Positions 25,501 through 32,777 of a stretch of DNA of 64,000 bases are shown here, one piece after another (within the stretch, counting starts at the first letter, position 1; every line of letters begins with the position of its first letter). The DNA lies in NCBI RefSeq assembly GCF_001984575.1, contig NZ_LZNS01000001.1:186001-250000 (forward strand), read 5' to 3'. The position numbers were made by a program, and so were the translations under genes. A model generated the notes under the pieces. It ran no database searches. It was not told the origin of the DNA and worked only from the letters and a program-made list of their open reading frames with translations. This DNA comes from Streptomyces sp. MP131-18. Lineage in GTDB: Bacteria; Actinomycetota; Actinomycetes; Streptomycetales; Streptomycetaceae.

Positions 25501-26152
25501 CTGGTACCGCACCGGGATGCGCGGCCGGTTCCGCCCCGACGGGACGATGGAACTGCTGGGTACCCCCCAGCGCCGGGTGACCATGGCGGGCCGCCCGGTG
25601 GAACTCGACGAGGTCGAGGCCGCGTTGGAGGCACATCCCGCCGTCGCCCACGCGGTGGTGCTGCCCCTCGAAGCGGCGGCCGGGCACAGGTTGCGCGCGC
25701 TCGTCGTACCCCGCGGCCCCGAACCGGTCGGCGCCGCCGACCTGACGCGGCACCTCGGCACGCTGCTGCCGCCGCACGCGGTGCCCACCGACCTCGAGCT
25801 CATCGACCGCCTTCCCATGACCCCCGACGGCATGACCGACCGCGCCGGCCTGGCCGCCGCCGCAGCCGCCGGGACGGGGCAGTCCGGCCCGCCACGCACG
25901 GACACCGAGAAGGAGGTCGCGGCCCTGTGGGCCGAGACGCTCGGACGCCAGGTCACCGACCGGTACGCCAACTTCTTCGCGGAGGGCGGGGACAGCCTCG
26001 CGGCGCTGCGCCTGGTCGCCGCCGTCAACGCGGTCCTGGGCGTGGACGTGCCCGTGCGCGACTTCCTCGCCGCCTCCACCGTCGCCGACCTGGCCGCCCG
26101 GGTCGAAAGCTCCCAGTCGACGCACATCCTGGAAGAGAGCGGAATCATATGA
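19547..26152 (+). CDS. NRPS1: ArCP-Cy-A-PCP-Cy-A(inactive)-PCP
   Basis: A 2201-aa synthetase starting at GTG 19547 after AAAGGAGG. ArCP: about 14-85, Ser44 in LGLDSLGL. Cy1: about 108-540, DMIAADAAS (242-250). A1: about 565-1060, A3 FTSGSTGLPKG, A7 YRTGDRARY, A10 Lys1050; the pocket reads DMYNLGLVHK, near the cysteine code DLYNLSLIWK. PCP1: Ser1106. Cy2: about 1163-1600, DYIALDGAS (1295-1303). A second adenylation-like domain (about 1605-2105) is dead by motif: A3 is LTGGDGAPARAVLYG, A7 has Met for Asp (YRTGMRGRF), A8 is VTMAGRPVELDE, and A10 Lys is Met2096. PCP2: Ser2150 in EGGDSLAA. Predicted to make hydroxyphenyl-thiazolinyl-thiazoline. A1 or the NRPS2 A domain must charge PCP2. Confidence 0.93.
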   Translation: MTDASGTERATTGPDVHAMVAELLGMSADDLGPKADLFELGLDSLGLIRLTGEWRRRGFMVSFEQLADAPTVSDWARILATAAGARPPAEPERERPRARTDTSRAEPDDVFPLGLMQHAYWIGRQDEQPLGGVGAHFYAELDGTAVEPERLAVAVTALRRRHEMLGVTVLDDGRQRVIDREVEPAITVHDLRDHTAEEAQAVLASARDRLTHRRMNVEEGEVFDVTLSLLRGGVTRLHLDLDMIAADAASMRVLLADLQRLYTDPAAELPAIVTHYDEYLRRTREERAEEREQARAWWAECLPALSAPPALPTVVDPQSPESSAEHFRRTTRLHHWFDADRTAKLHAASRRHGLTPTAVLATAFAEVIAAWSAEPRFFLNLPLFHRDAAAPDADLLVGDFSSSVLLEVDLGAPRPFAEQASDLQSRLRAAIAHGAYSGVEVLRDLARAGGGTPVLAPVVYTSALGLGEVYDRPVRETFGEPSWIISQGPQVWLDAQVTELDGGLLLNWDVREHAFAPGSMPAAFDAYLTLVGGLLDEEESWRRPVGPQLPVTQRRVRDRVNDTATPVERVRLHQGFHRTATEFPERVALVDEVGRSRTYGCLARWAEQVSALLVTQGVRPGDSVVVSLPRGAAQVAAVLGVLGAGATYVPVGVGQPEHRAALVLRAAEANAVLTDERHRKRWRGLAGKTVAVLPIEGAERLVPAEPVLDRPDDSPAYVIFTSGSTGLPKGVEVSHRAAMNTLGAINARYGIGPGDRGLALAELDFDMSVYDLFGPLSAGGSVVLIGEEAQRDAQHWASLVRELGVTVVNCVPALLEMLLTAAESGIGPGTSLRLVLLGGDWVGLDLPGRLRALVPGARLVALGGMTEAAVHSTVFDLDEVEPGWSSVPWGVPLPNMRARVVDSRGRDCPDWVPGELWIAGTGLANGYRGDPERTTERFVEHAGHRWYRTGDRARYRDDGLLEFLGRTDHQIKLRGHRIELGEVEAAAVAHPDVKAAVALVTGSPARLVLVAAGEAEPEEVLRALRSHLPAYMMPGQVTAVDALPLTRNGKPDRTKAAELADHERVMGSGAAPSGWAETVVARVWSEVLGIADIGREDSFFALGGDSLLATRVIVALRRAGVGDAGIARLFSRPRLADFAADLTRGLAVDDVLTQGDPERRHEPFPPTDVQRAFWIGRDDRLPLGGVGTYHYSEFDSDDIDLDRMERAWRRLVERHEMLRAVFDEDGRQRILPTVPHQPITVTEITAEEAAAELTRLREESSHRRLDPTRWPLFDIRAVRYPHHGHTRTRLAIGLDYIALDGASIILLYGELDTLYREPEAALPPIDISFRDYVLEVVPDTEAVRRARAYWLDRLEALPHAPALPLAKDPSTIAHPRFTRRTRPLAADRWARLRERAAQHQLTPSVVLLLCYVEVLAAWSDRTGVTVNLTLFNRLPVHPHIHRVVGDFTSVSLIGHRPAPDEDWPTAAHRLQRVMGEDLDHREESAIWLMQELARRTGTVEAAMPVVFSSSVGVGDREVKDLSETFPAKVFGISQTPQVMLDNQVTEAADGIVVSWDAIEDLFLPGVLDAMFATYCRLLDHLVDEEWAGPLPVAPPEEQRARRAEFNARRATDPVETLHAAFFRQAVAAPDRTALLLPEGSLTYGALADRALRVAAALAARGVGAGDIVALAPAAGQEQVTAALGVLRAGAAFAPLRPDDGPDRRRARCLVAGVKLIIADSPQPEGPWRVVTPAELLASNDVPPPIDAEDPDAPAHCVLTGGDGAPARAVLYGHRATAGPLVELRERLGVDQDDKGLALHTLDSPPGLFDVFGLLGVGAALVLPRADERDAPDAWRRLIGRYEVTVWNGTPRQLDALLGDGREEPDGTTGRLRAALLHGDRIPPGLHERFRERAGVDHRFIALGTVPGAPTGAGLLIVDDEPRPGSAFPRGTPLASQHHRVVDALGGDCPDWVTGEIHLGGSGAPLDVREDIGDGPPTLVTHGGERWYRTGMRGRFRPDGTMELLGTPQRRVTMAGRPVELDEVEAALEAHPAVAHAVVLPLEAAAGHRLRALVVPRGPEPVGAADLTRHLGTLLPPHAVPTDLELIDRLPMTPDGMTDRAGLAAAAAAGTGQSGPPRTDTEKEVAALWAETLGRQVTDRYANFFAEGGDSLAALRLVAAVNAVLGVDVPVRDFLAASTVADLAARVESSQSTHILEESGII

Positions 26153-29100
26153 AGGTCCAGCAGATCGTCTCCGACCTGGAGAAGGACGGCATTCGGCTCT
26201 GGGCGGAGGACGGACAGCTTCGCTTCCGCGCGCCCCGGGGGGCGTTGACGGAGGAGCGGCGCGCCCTGCTCCGCACCCACCGGGACGAGGTGCTGACCCA
26301 CCTGACCGAGCGTGCTCACGCGGCCCGGATCGCCCCCGATCGCGCCGCCGCCCACGCGCCCTTTTCGCTCACCGACATCCAGGCCGCCTACCTCGTGGGC
26401 CGCGGCGAGGCCTATGGCTACGGCGGGGTGGCCTGCCATGTCTACCTCGAAATGGCCTACCCGGTGGCGATGGACGCCGACCGGCTCAACGACGCCTGGT
26501 GGGCCGTCGTCCGCCGTCACGACATGCTGCGCGCCACCGTGCACCCCGACGGCTCCCAGGAGGTGCTTCCGGAACTGCCCGAGCCGCCCATCGACCTGCG
26601 CGACCTGCGCGGTGCGCCACCCGATGCGGTGGAGGAACGGGTCGCCGAGGTGCGCGAGGAGCTTGCCACCCGGGTGCCACCTACCGACGAACCGCCCCTG
26701 TTCGCCGTGCGGTTGACCCACTGCGACGACGCCCTGATTCTCCATCTGTCCATGGACCAGCTGATCGTCGACTATGCCAGCCTGCTGCTGGTGCTGGCCG
26801 AACTGGAAGACATCTACCACGGCAGGCCGCTGCTGCCGCTGGACATCGGCTTCCGCGACTACGTACTGACGCGTCGGCAACAGAGTCTCACCTCCGAGTA
26901 CGACCGCCACCGCGACTACTGGCTGCGCCGCCTGCCCGACCTGCCCAACGCCCCCGAACTCCCCGTCGCCCCCGGCACCGAGCGGCCCGGACCCTTCAGC
27001 CGCTTCGAAACGGTGCTCGACCCCGACCGCGCACGGGCGTTTGCCGACCACGCCGCCGCTCACGGACTCACCGTCTCGGCCGCCGTCCTGGCCGCTTACG
27101 CCGAAGTCATCGGCCGGTGGAGCGGCAACCCACGCTTCACCCTGAACGTGCCCACCTTCACCCGCCTCCCCCTGCACGAGCAGGTCGACCAGCTCGTGGG
27201 CGACTTCACCACGGTGGAACTGCTGGCCGTGGACCTGGGCGAGGAACGCGGCTTCGCCGAGCGGGCCGGTGCCCTGAGCGCCACGCTGTTGGAAGACCTC
27301 TCACATGGGCTGTTCACCGGCAGCCAGGTGCTCGCCGAACTGAGCCGGGCCGGCCAGTCCGGACCCCTGCTGATGCCGGTTGTCTTCACCAGCACTCTCG
27401 GCTCGGCCACTACCAGGCGGCCGGAGGGCGTGGTGCGCTACGCCAGAACGCAGACGCCTCAGGTCTGGCTGGATTGCCAGGTGATGGAGCGAGCCGACAG
27501 GCTCGCGCTCAGTTGGGACGTGCGCCGGGGAGTGCTCGCCGGCTCCACGGCGGAGGACATGTTCGAGGCGTTCGCCAAACTGGTGACCACCCTCGCCGAC
27601 GACAAGGCCGCCTGGCGGTCTCCGGCCCGCGTGGAACTGCCCGCGAGCACCAAGGCGGTACGCGAGCGGGTCAACGACACGAGCGCCCCCGCGCCCCGGG
27701 CCCGGCTTCAGGACGGTGTGGTGGACACCGCGCGGCGTCTTCCTCAGCGGATCGCCGTGTTCGCCCGCGACAGGTCCCTGACCTACGGGGAGCTGATCGA
27801 GCACGCCCAGGGAGTCGCCCGCGCGCTCCGCGCGGCCGGTGTCGGCCGCGGCGACCTCGTCGCGATCTCCCTGGAGAAGGGCTGGGAGCAGCCGACGGCA
27901 GTGCTCGGCACCCTTCTGGCCGGCGCCGCCTACCTGCCGCTTGACACCAACCAGCCCAAGCTCCGCCAGGCGGCGATCCTCGCCGACGCCAAGGCCGCCG
28001 CCCTCCTCACCCAGTCCTGGCTCGCCACCGAACGCGATCGGCCGGACGGCTTGCCGGTGATCCCGGTGGACTCCTGTCCGCCTTCGCCCGAGCCTCTCGA
28101 CGACGCCGGGACCGCCCCGGACGACTTGGCGTACGTGATCTACACCTCCGGTTCCACCGGCGCCCCCAAGGGCGTGATGATCGGTCACGCCGCCGCCCTG
28201 AACACGGTCGCCGACATGAACCACCGCTTCGCGCTCACCCCCGAGGACCGGGTCTTCGCCTTGGCCCAGCTCGGGTTCGACCTGTCCGTCTACGACATCT
28301 TCGGTCCACTCGCCGTGGGTGCCGCGATGGTCATGGCCGATCCCGTGCGCCGGGGCGACCCCTCCAGCTGGGCCGAGATCGTCCGTGAGGACGGCGTCAC
28401 CATCTGGAACTCCGTCCCCGGCCAGCTTCAGATGCTGCACGATTACCTGCGGGCCGACGACCCACCACTGCCCTCGCTGCGGCTGGCTCTGCTCTCCGGT
28501 GACTGGATTCCGCCCAGGCTGCCGGCCGCGGTGGCCCGTTGGGCTCCCTCGGCCGAGGTCCACAGCCTGGGCGGCGCGACCGAGGCATCCATCTGGTCCA
28601 TCCACCACGCCGTACGTGCCGAGGACGCCGAACGCCCCAGCATCCCCTACGGCAGGCCGCTGACCAACCAGACCTTCCACGTCCTGGACCAGACGATGCG
28701 CCCCCGCCCCGACCTGGTGCCGGGCGAGCTGTACATCGGCGGTATCGGGCTTGCTCAGGGCTACCTCGGGGACGCCCCACGCACCGCCGAGCGCTTCCTC
28801 CTCCACCCGGGCACCGGCGAACGGCTCTACCGCACGGGTGACCTCGGCCGCTACCACCCCGACGGCACCATCGAGTTCCTCGGCCGCGACGACCAGCAGG
28901 TCAAGATCCGTGGGTACCGCATCGAGCTGGGCGAGATCCAGTCCGTCCTCGAGGGCCTGCCGGCGGTAGGCGCCGCGGCCGTGGTCGTCGCCGGCGGCCG
29001 GGGCGACGCGACCACCGGGGGCTCACGCTCCCTGGCCGCCTTCGTCGAGCCGGCACGCCACGAACTCCCCCAGGACCCGGACCCGGTGTGGCGCCAGGCC

Positions 29101-31638
29101 ACCAACCGCGCCATGGACGAGGCACTCGCCGAGGTGGACATCGACCGGCTCGCCGCGTTCCGCGCCGCCCTGGCCGACGCCGCGCTTCACTCCACCGCCG
29201 AGGCACTTGCGCCCGCCTTCGACGGAGCGAGAGGACCGCTCGACGCGGCGCGAATCTGTGCTGCCCTGCAAGTACTTCCCGCGCGCCGGCGCCTGGTGCG
29301 CAGGTGGCTGCGCGGGCTCGTCGAGGCGGGGTTGCTCACCCGGACGCCGGATGGCGAGTATCAGGATCTCCGCGCGCCGGGCGAGGCCGCCGCCGAACGG
29401 TGGGAGCGGGCCGAGGCCCTGGAACGCCAGGTGGGGTGGAGCGGCGAGCTGTTCGCCACCGTGCGCGACAGCGCACGCATCCTGTCCCGGCTGCTGACCG
29501 GCCGTCACGACGAGGCGGAACTTCCCTTCTCCGGTGCCTCCTCCGAGGCACTGGCCGCCGCCTACCGGGACAACGCCCCCGCGCGTGTTCTGCACCGGGC
29601 GCTGGCCGCCGGGGTCGCCGACCTCGTCCGACGCCACACCGGCCCGGAGCCGACGCGCGTCCTGGAGGTCGGTCTCCGCGGCGGAAGCGCGGCCGGCCCG
29701 GTGCTCGCCGCTTTGGAGGAATCGGACGCCATCGACTACCTGGCCACGGACCCCTCGGCCCGTCGGCGGGCCGCGGTCGAGCGCCGGTTCGCGGACGATC
29801 CCCGGGTGCGCACCGCGTCGTTCGACCCCGATGCCGAGCCACGGGCCCAGGGGTTCGCGCCCAACTCCGTGGACGTGCTGGTGTGCATCGGAGTACTGGA
29901 CAACCTCGGCGACGTGCCTGCCGCCCTGCGCCGGCTCACGTCCTTGGTGGCGCCCGGGGGCTGGCTCGTCCTGGTGCAGAACACGGACGACGACGACCCG
30001 GCGGTGCGTGTCTCCACCGAGTTCCTGCCCGAGCACGCCGGGCCGTTCACCGACCTGCGCGAGGCGGACGAGCAAACGTTCCTGGAAGCCGACCAGTGGG
30101 CTGCGTTCCTCACCGAGGACGCGGGCCGGATCGTCGCCGAATACCCCTCCCCGGGCCCGGTGGCCGAGGCGTTCGGGCAACGGCTGTATTTCGCACAGCC
30201 CAAGCCCGACCGCGTGCCGGTCACCCCGACGCAGCTGACCGGTCACGCCCAGGAGCGACTGCCGGAGTACGCGGTGCCCACCCGCTGGCAGATCCTCGAC
30301 GACCTGCCCCGCACCACCAACGGCAAGATCGACCGCGCCCTGTTGGAACGCTGGGCCGAGGCCGCCGAGCAGGGCTCCGCGGCACCCGGATCGCAGCAGC
30401 CCCGTGATGACCTGGAGCGTGCCCTGGCCGGGCTCTGGTCAGAGCTGCTGGGCCAGGAACACGTCGGCCGCGATGATGACCTCTTCGCGCTCGGTGGTGA
30501 CTCCCTGCTGGTGGCCCGGATCGTGGGACGCCTCAGGGAGGGCCTGGCGGGCGTGGAGAACGGCGAATGGGACCTGGAGTGGGAGGTCGTCCTGCGCCAC
30601 CTGCTGCGCCGACCCACCGTCGCCGGGCTCGCGGCGTACCTGCGGGAGGTCGGCCAGGGCGAGGACGGGGGCAAGGCGGTAGAGGCCACGCCCGTCGTCT
30701 CCCTGCGCGAGGCGTCCGGGCCCGCCACCGTGCTGGTCCACGCGGGAACGGGCACCCTGCTGCCCTACCGTCCGCTGATCACCCGGCTCCGTTCCGCCGC
30801 GGCGGGGGACAACGCCCTGCTGGGGCTGGAGATACCGGAGCTGGACGCGTTCCTCAACGCCGACGCCACCGGGCTGATCGACCGTCTCGCCGCCCGCTAT
30901 GCCAGGGCCCTCCTGGACGCCGGGCACGACCGGTTCGACATCGTCGGCTACTGCGTCGGCGGGGTCATCGCCACCGAGGTCGCCCGGATGCTGGGCGAGT
31001 CGGGCGCCGAGGTGCGCAGCCTCACCGTCATCAGCAGCCACAGCCCCACCTTCCGGATCGACGACGAGTTGCTGTCCGAGTACTCCTTCGGCCTGATGAT
31101 GGGCATGGACCTGGCCCACGTCGGGTTCCCCGCCGACCAGGACCGGGTGGGCGCGGCCGTGGGAACCGTCCTGGAACGCTCACCCGACGCCATCTCCGAC
31201 GGGGCCGTCGCCTCACTCGACGGCGAGTACGCCGACATCGGGGACGCGTTCGCCACCATGGAGTCCCTGCCCCGGATGGCCCGCGTGACCAGGATGGTCG
31301 AGGCGCTGCCGCCCGAACTCGCCGGCACCTACCAGCCCGAGGGACTGCTGCGCGCCCTGCGTACCTACCAGCAGTCCACGTTCGCACTCAGCCGGCACCG
31401 TGCCGAGCCCTACGCCGGGGACATCACTTTCCTGCGTCACAACGGCGCCTATCCGTTCCCCGGCAGCGCCGACACCATCACCGACCACTGGGCGAAGATC
31501 TGCCTGGGTGAACTGTGCACGCGCGACATCCCGGGCGAGCACTTCACCTGTATGACCGGCGACAACATGCCCACGGTCTTCAGCCACCTGACCGAACTGA
31601 TCGAGGGTATCGAGGGGATCGAGGGGATGAAGTCATGA
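26149..31638 (+). CDS. NRPS2: docking-Cy-A(MT-like insert)-PCP-TE
   Basis: A 1829-aa synthetase, ATG overlapping the NRPS1 stop by 4 bp. Residues 1-55 are a TubC-type N-terminal docking domain. Cy3: about 70-500, DQLIVDYAS (203-211). The A domain starts near 510 (A3 about 662, YTSGSTGAPKG); its pocket DLYNLSLIWK is the exact cysteine code of PchE/PchF/HMWP2. Between A8 (IKIRGYRIELGE, about 919) and A10 (TTNGKIDR, about 1391) lies a roughly 430-residue methyltransferase-like insert whose motif I reads VLEVGLRGGSAAG, unlike the usual GxGxG. PCP: Ser1452. TE: about 1520-1829, nucleophile motif GYCVGG with Cys1602 in place of Ser and His1798 in GEHFTCM. It adds and cyclises the last cysteine and releases the product. 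Confidence 0.93.
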   Translation: MKVQQIVSDLEKDGIRLWAEDGQLRFRAPRGALTEERRALLRTHRDEVLTHLTERAHAARIAPDRAAAHAPFSLTDIQAAYLVGRGEAYGYGGVACHVYLEMAYPVAMDADRLNDAWWAVVRRHDMLRATVHPDGSQEVLPELPEPPIDLRDLRGAPPDAVEERVAEVREELATRVPPTDEPPLFAVRLTHCDDALILHLSMDQLIVDYASLLLVLAELEDIYHGRPLLPLDIGFRDYVLTRRQQSLTSEYDRHRDYWLRRLPDLPNAPELPVAPGTERPGPFSRFETVLDPDRARAFADHAAAHGLTVSAAVLAAYAEVIGRWSGNPRFTLNVPTFTRLPLHEQVDQLVGDFTTVELLAVDLGEERGFAERAGALSATLLEDLSHGLFTGSQVLAELSRAGQSGPLLMPVVFTSTLGSATTRRPEGVVRYARTQTPQVWLDCQVMERADRLALSWDVRRGVLAGSTAEDMFEAFAKLVTTLADDKAAWRSPARVELPASTKAVRERVNDTSAPAPRARLQDGVVDTARRLPQRIAVFARDRSLTYGELIEHAQGVARALRAAGVGRGDLVAISLEKGWEQPTAVLGTLLAGAAYLPLDTNQPKLRQAAILADAKAAALLTQSWLATERDRPDGLPVIPVDSCPPSPEPLDDAGTAPDDLAYVIYTSGSTGAPKGVMIGHAAALNTVADMNHRFALTPEDRVFALAQLGFDLSVYDIFGPLAVGAAMVMADPVRRGDPSSWAEIVREDGVTIWNSVPGQLQMLHDYLRADDPPLPSLRLALLSGDWIPPRLPAAVARWAPSAEVHSLGGATEASIWSIHHAVRAEDAERPSIPYGRPLTNQTFHVLDQTMRPRPDLVPGELYIGGIGLAQGYLGDAPRTAERFLLHPGTGERLYRTGDLGRYHPDGTIEFLGRDDQQVKIRGYRIELGEIQSVLEGLPAVGAAAVVVAGGRGDATTGGSRSLAAFVEPARHELPQDPDPVWRQATNRAMDEALAEVDIDRLAAFRAALADAALHSTAEALAPAFDGARGPLDAARICAALQVLPARRRLVRRWLRGLVEAGLLTRTPDGEYQDLRAPGEAAAERWERAEALERQVGWSGELFATVRDSARILSRLLTGRHDEAELPFSGASSEALAAAYRDNAPARVLHRALAAGVADLVRRHTGPEPTRVLEVGLRGGSAAGPVLAALEESDAIDYLATDPSARRRAAVERRFADDPRVRTASFDPDAEPRAQGFAPNSVDVLVCIGVLDNLGDVPAALRRLTSLVAPGGWLVLVQNTDDDDPAVRVSTEFLPEHAGPFTDLREADEQTFLEADQWAAFLTEDAGRIVAEYPSPGPVAEAFGQRLYFAQPKPDRVPVTPTQLTGHAQERLPEYAVPTRWQILDDLPRTTNGKIDRALLERWAEAAEQGSAAPGSQQPRDDLERALAGLWSELLGQEHVGRDDDLFALGGDSLLVARIVGRLREGLAGVENGEWDLEWEVVLRHLLRRPTVAGLAAYLREVGQGEDGGKAVEATPVVSLREASGPATVLVHAGTGTLLPYRPLITRLRSAAAGDNALLGLEIPELDAFLNADATGLIDRLAARYARALLDAGHDRFDIVGYCVGGVIATEVARMLGESGAEVRSLTVISSHSPTFRIDDELLSEYSFGLMMGMDLAHVGFPADQDRVGAAVGTVLERSPDAISDGAVASLDGEYADIGDAFATMESLPRMARVTRMVEALPPELAGTYQPEGLLRALRTYQQSTFALSRHRAEPYAGDITFLRHNGAYPFPGSADTITDHWAKICLGELCTRDIPGEHFTCMTGDNMPTVFSHLTELIEGIEGIEGMKS

Positions 31639-32777
31639 TCGCCGTTCTGGGAGCCTCCGGCGAGGTCGGCCGCCACGCGGTCGCCGCGCTGGCCCGCGAC
31701 AGGCCAGGACCGCTGCGCCTGGGGGCACGCGACCCCGGGGCCATCACCGTCAACGCCACCTGGCGGGACGTGGAGGTCACCGCCGTGGACGCCACCGACC
31801 CGGCCTCGCTCGCCGCCTTCTGCCGGGGGCAGCGCCTCGTCCTCAACTGCGCCGGCCCCAGCTACCTCCTCAAGGAGACGGTAGCCAGGGCCGTCCTGGC
31901 CGCCGGCGCCGACTACGTCGACGTTCTCGGGGACGACCCGGTGGCCGAGGCCCTCGTCCGTGCCGGTGCCCCGGCCGACGGCCGTCGGGTCGTCCTCTCG
32001 GCCGGCACCGTCCCCGGCCTTTCGGGCCTGCTACCGCGTCACCTCGTCGGCCAGGACACCGCCGGGTCGACCGCCCCCACCGCACTGACCGTCCACGCCG
32101 GCGGCCTGGAGAGGGCCACCCGCACGGTCGCCGCCGACATCCTGCTCTCCCTGCGGGCCGGGGGCCCCGACGGGGAGCCCTACGGACACGCGTTGGCCAT
32201 GTGGCGGCGGGGGCGGAGGGAGACCAGGGCACTGCGCGTCGAGGAGGACGCCGAGGTCCCGTTCTTCCCCGGACGCGTCACGACCCAACCCCTGCTGACC
32301 GCCGAGGTCCAACGCCTCGCCGCCGCCCTGGGGCTGGCCGAGGCCCGTTGGTACAACGTCCTCCCCGGCGCCCGGATCAGAGCGCTGTTCGCCACGCTGC
32401 CCACGCTGCCGGTGGAGACCGACGAACAGCGGCAGGAGGCCATCGACCGGATCATCAGGGCGAGTGAGATCGATCTGGCGGGTCGCGCCCCCTACTACCG
32501 GCTGGTCGTGGAGCTGTCGGGACCCGAGTGGTCCCGCACCGTGGTCGTGCGCGCCGACGACAGCTACCGACTCACGGGCGCCGTGGCCGCGGTCACCGTG
32601 CGGGAGGTGCTGGACGGTCGGGTCGCGCCCGGTCTCCACTTCGCGGCGCAGGCGCTGCGGCCCCCCGAGGTGCTGGCCGCCCTGGAGAAGACGGGCGCGG
32701 CGGAGTTCGCCGTGTTCACGACCGCTGCCCAGGACGGGGCGACGCGCGTGGGCGCGTTCGAGGACGGTGCCCTGTGA
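31635..32777 (+). CDS. Saccharopine-dehydrogenase-like NAD(P)-binding reductase
   Basis: A 380-aa protein with an N-terminal Rossmann motif MIAVLGASGEVGRHAV, then LVLNCAGPSYLLKETVARA, AGADYVDVLGDDP and SAGTVPGLSGLLPRHL, all typical of the saccharopine dehydrogenase / trans-acting enoyl reductase family. Proteins of this type occur in coelibactin-like clusters; the reaction is not established here. A reduction or tailoring step on an enzyme-bound ring or imine is plausible. It is translationally coupled: its ATG overlaps the NRPS2 stop (ATGA), and its stop overlaps the next start (GTGA). Confidence 0.85.
   Translation: MIAVLGASGEVGRHAVAALARDRPGPLRLGARDPGAITVNATWRDVEVTAVDATDPASLAAFCRGQRLVLNCAGPSYLLKETVARAVLAAGADYVDVLGDDPVAEALVRAGAPADGRRVVLSAGTVPGLSGLLPRHLVGQDTAGSTAPTALTVHAGGLERATRTVAADILLSLRAGGPDGEPYGHALAMWRRGRRETRALRVEEDAEVPFFPGRVTTQPLLTAEVQRLAAALGLAEARWYNVLPGARIRALFATLPTLPVETDEQRQEAIDRIIRASEIDLAGRAPYYRLVVELSGPEWSRTVVVRADDSYRLTGAVAAVTVREVLDGRVAPGLHFAAQALRPPEVLAALEKTGAAEFAVFTTAAQDGATRVGAFEDGAL

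Noticed and set aside
24361..25860. Second NRPS1 adenylation domain as an active cysteine-activating domain
   Set aside because: All ATP-binding and catalytic core motifs are altered, including loss of the A10 lysine and A7 aspartate.
25081..26148. 356-codon upstream extension of NRPS2
   Set aside because: It overlaps the end of NRPS1 in another frame and is Arg/Pro-rich; the ATG at 26149 with ATGA overlap and a TubC docking domain is the real start.
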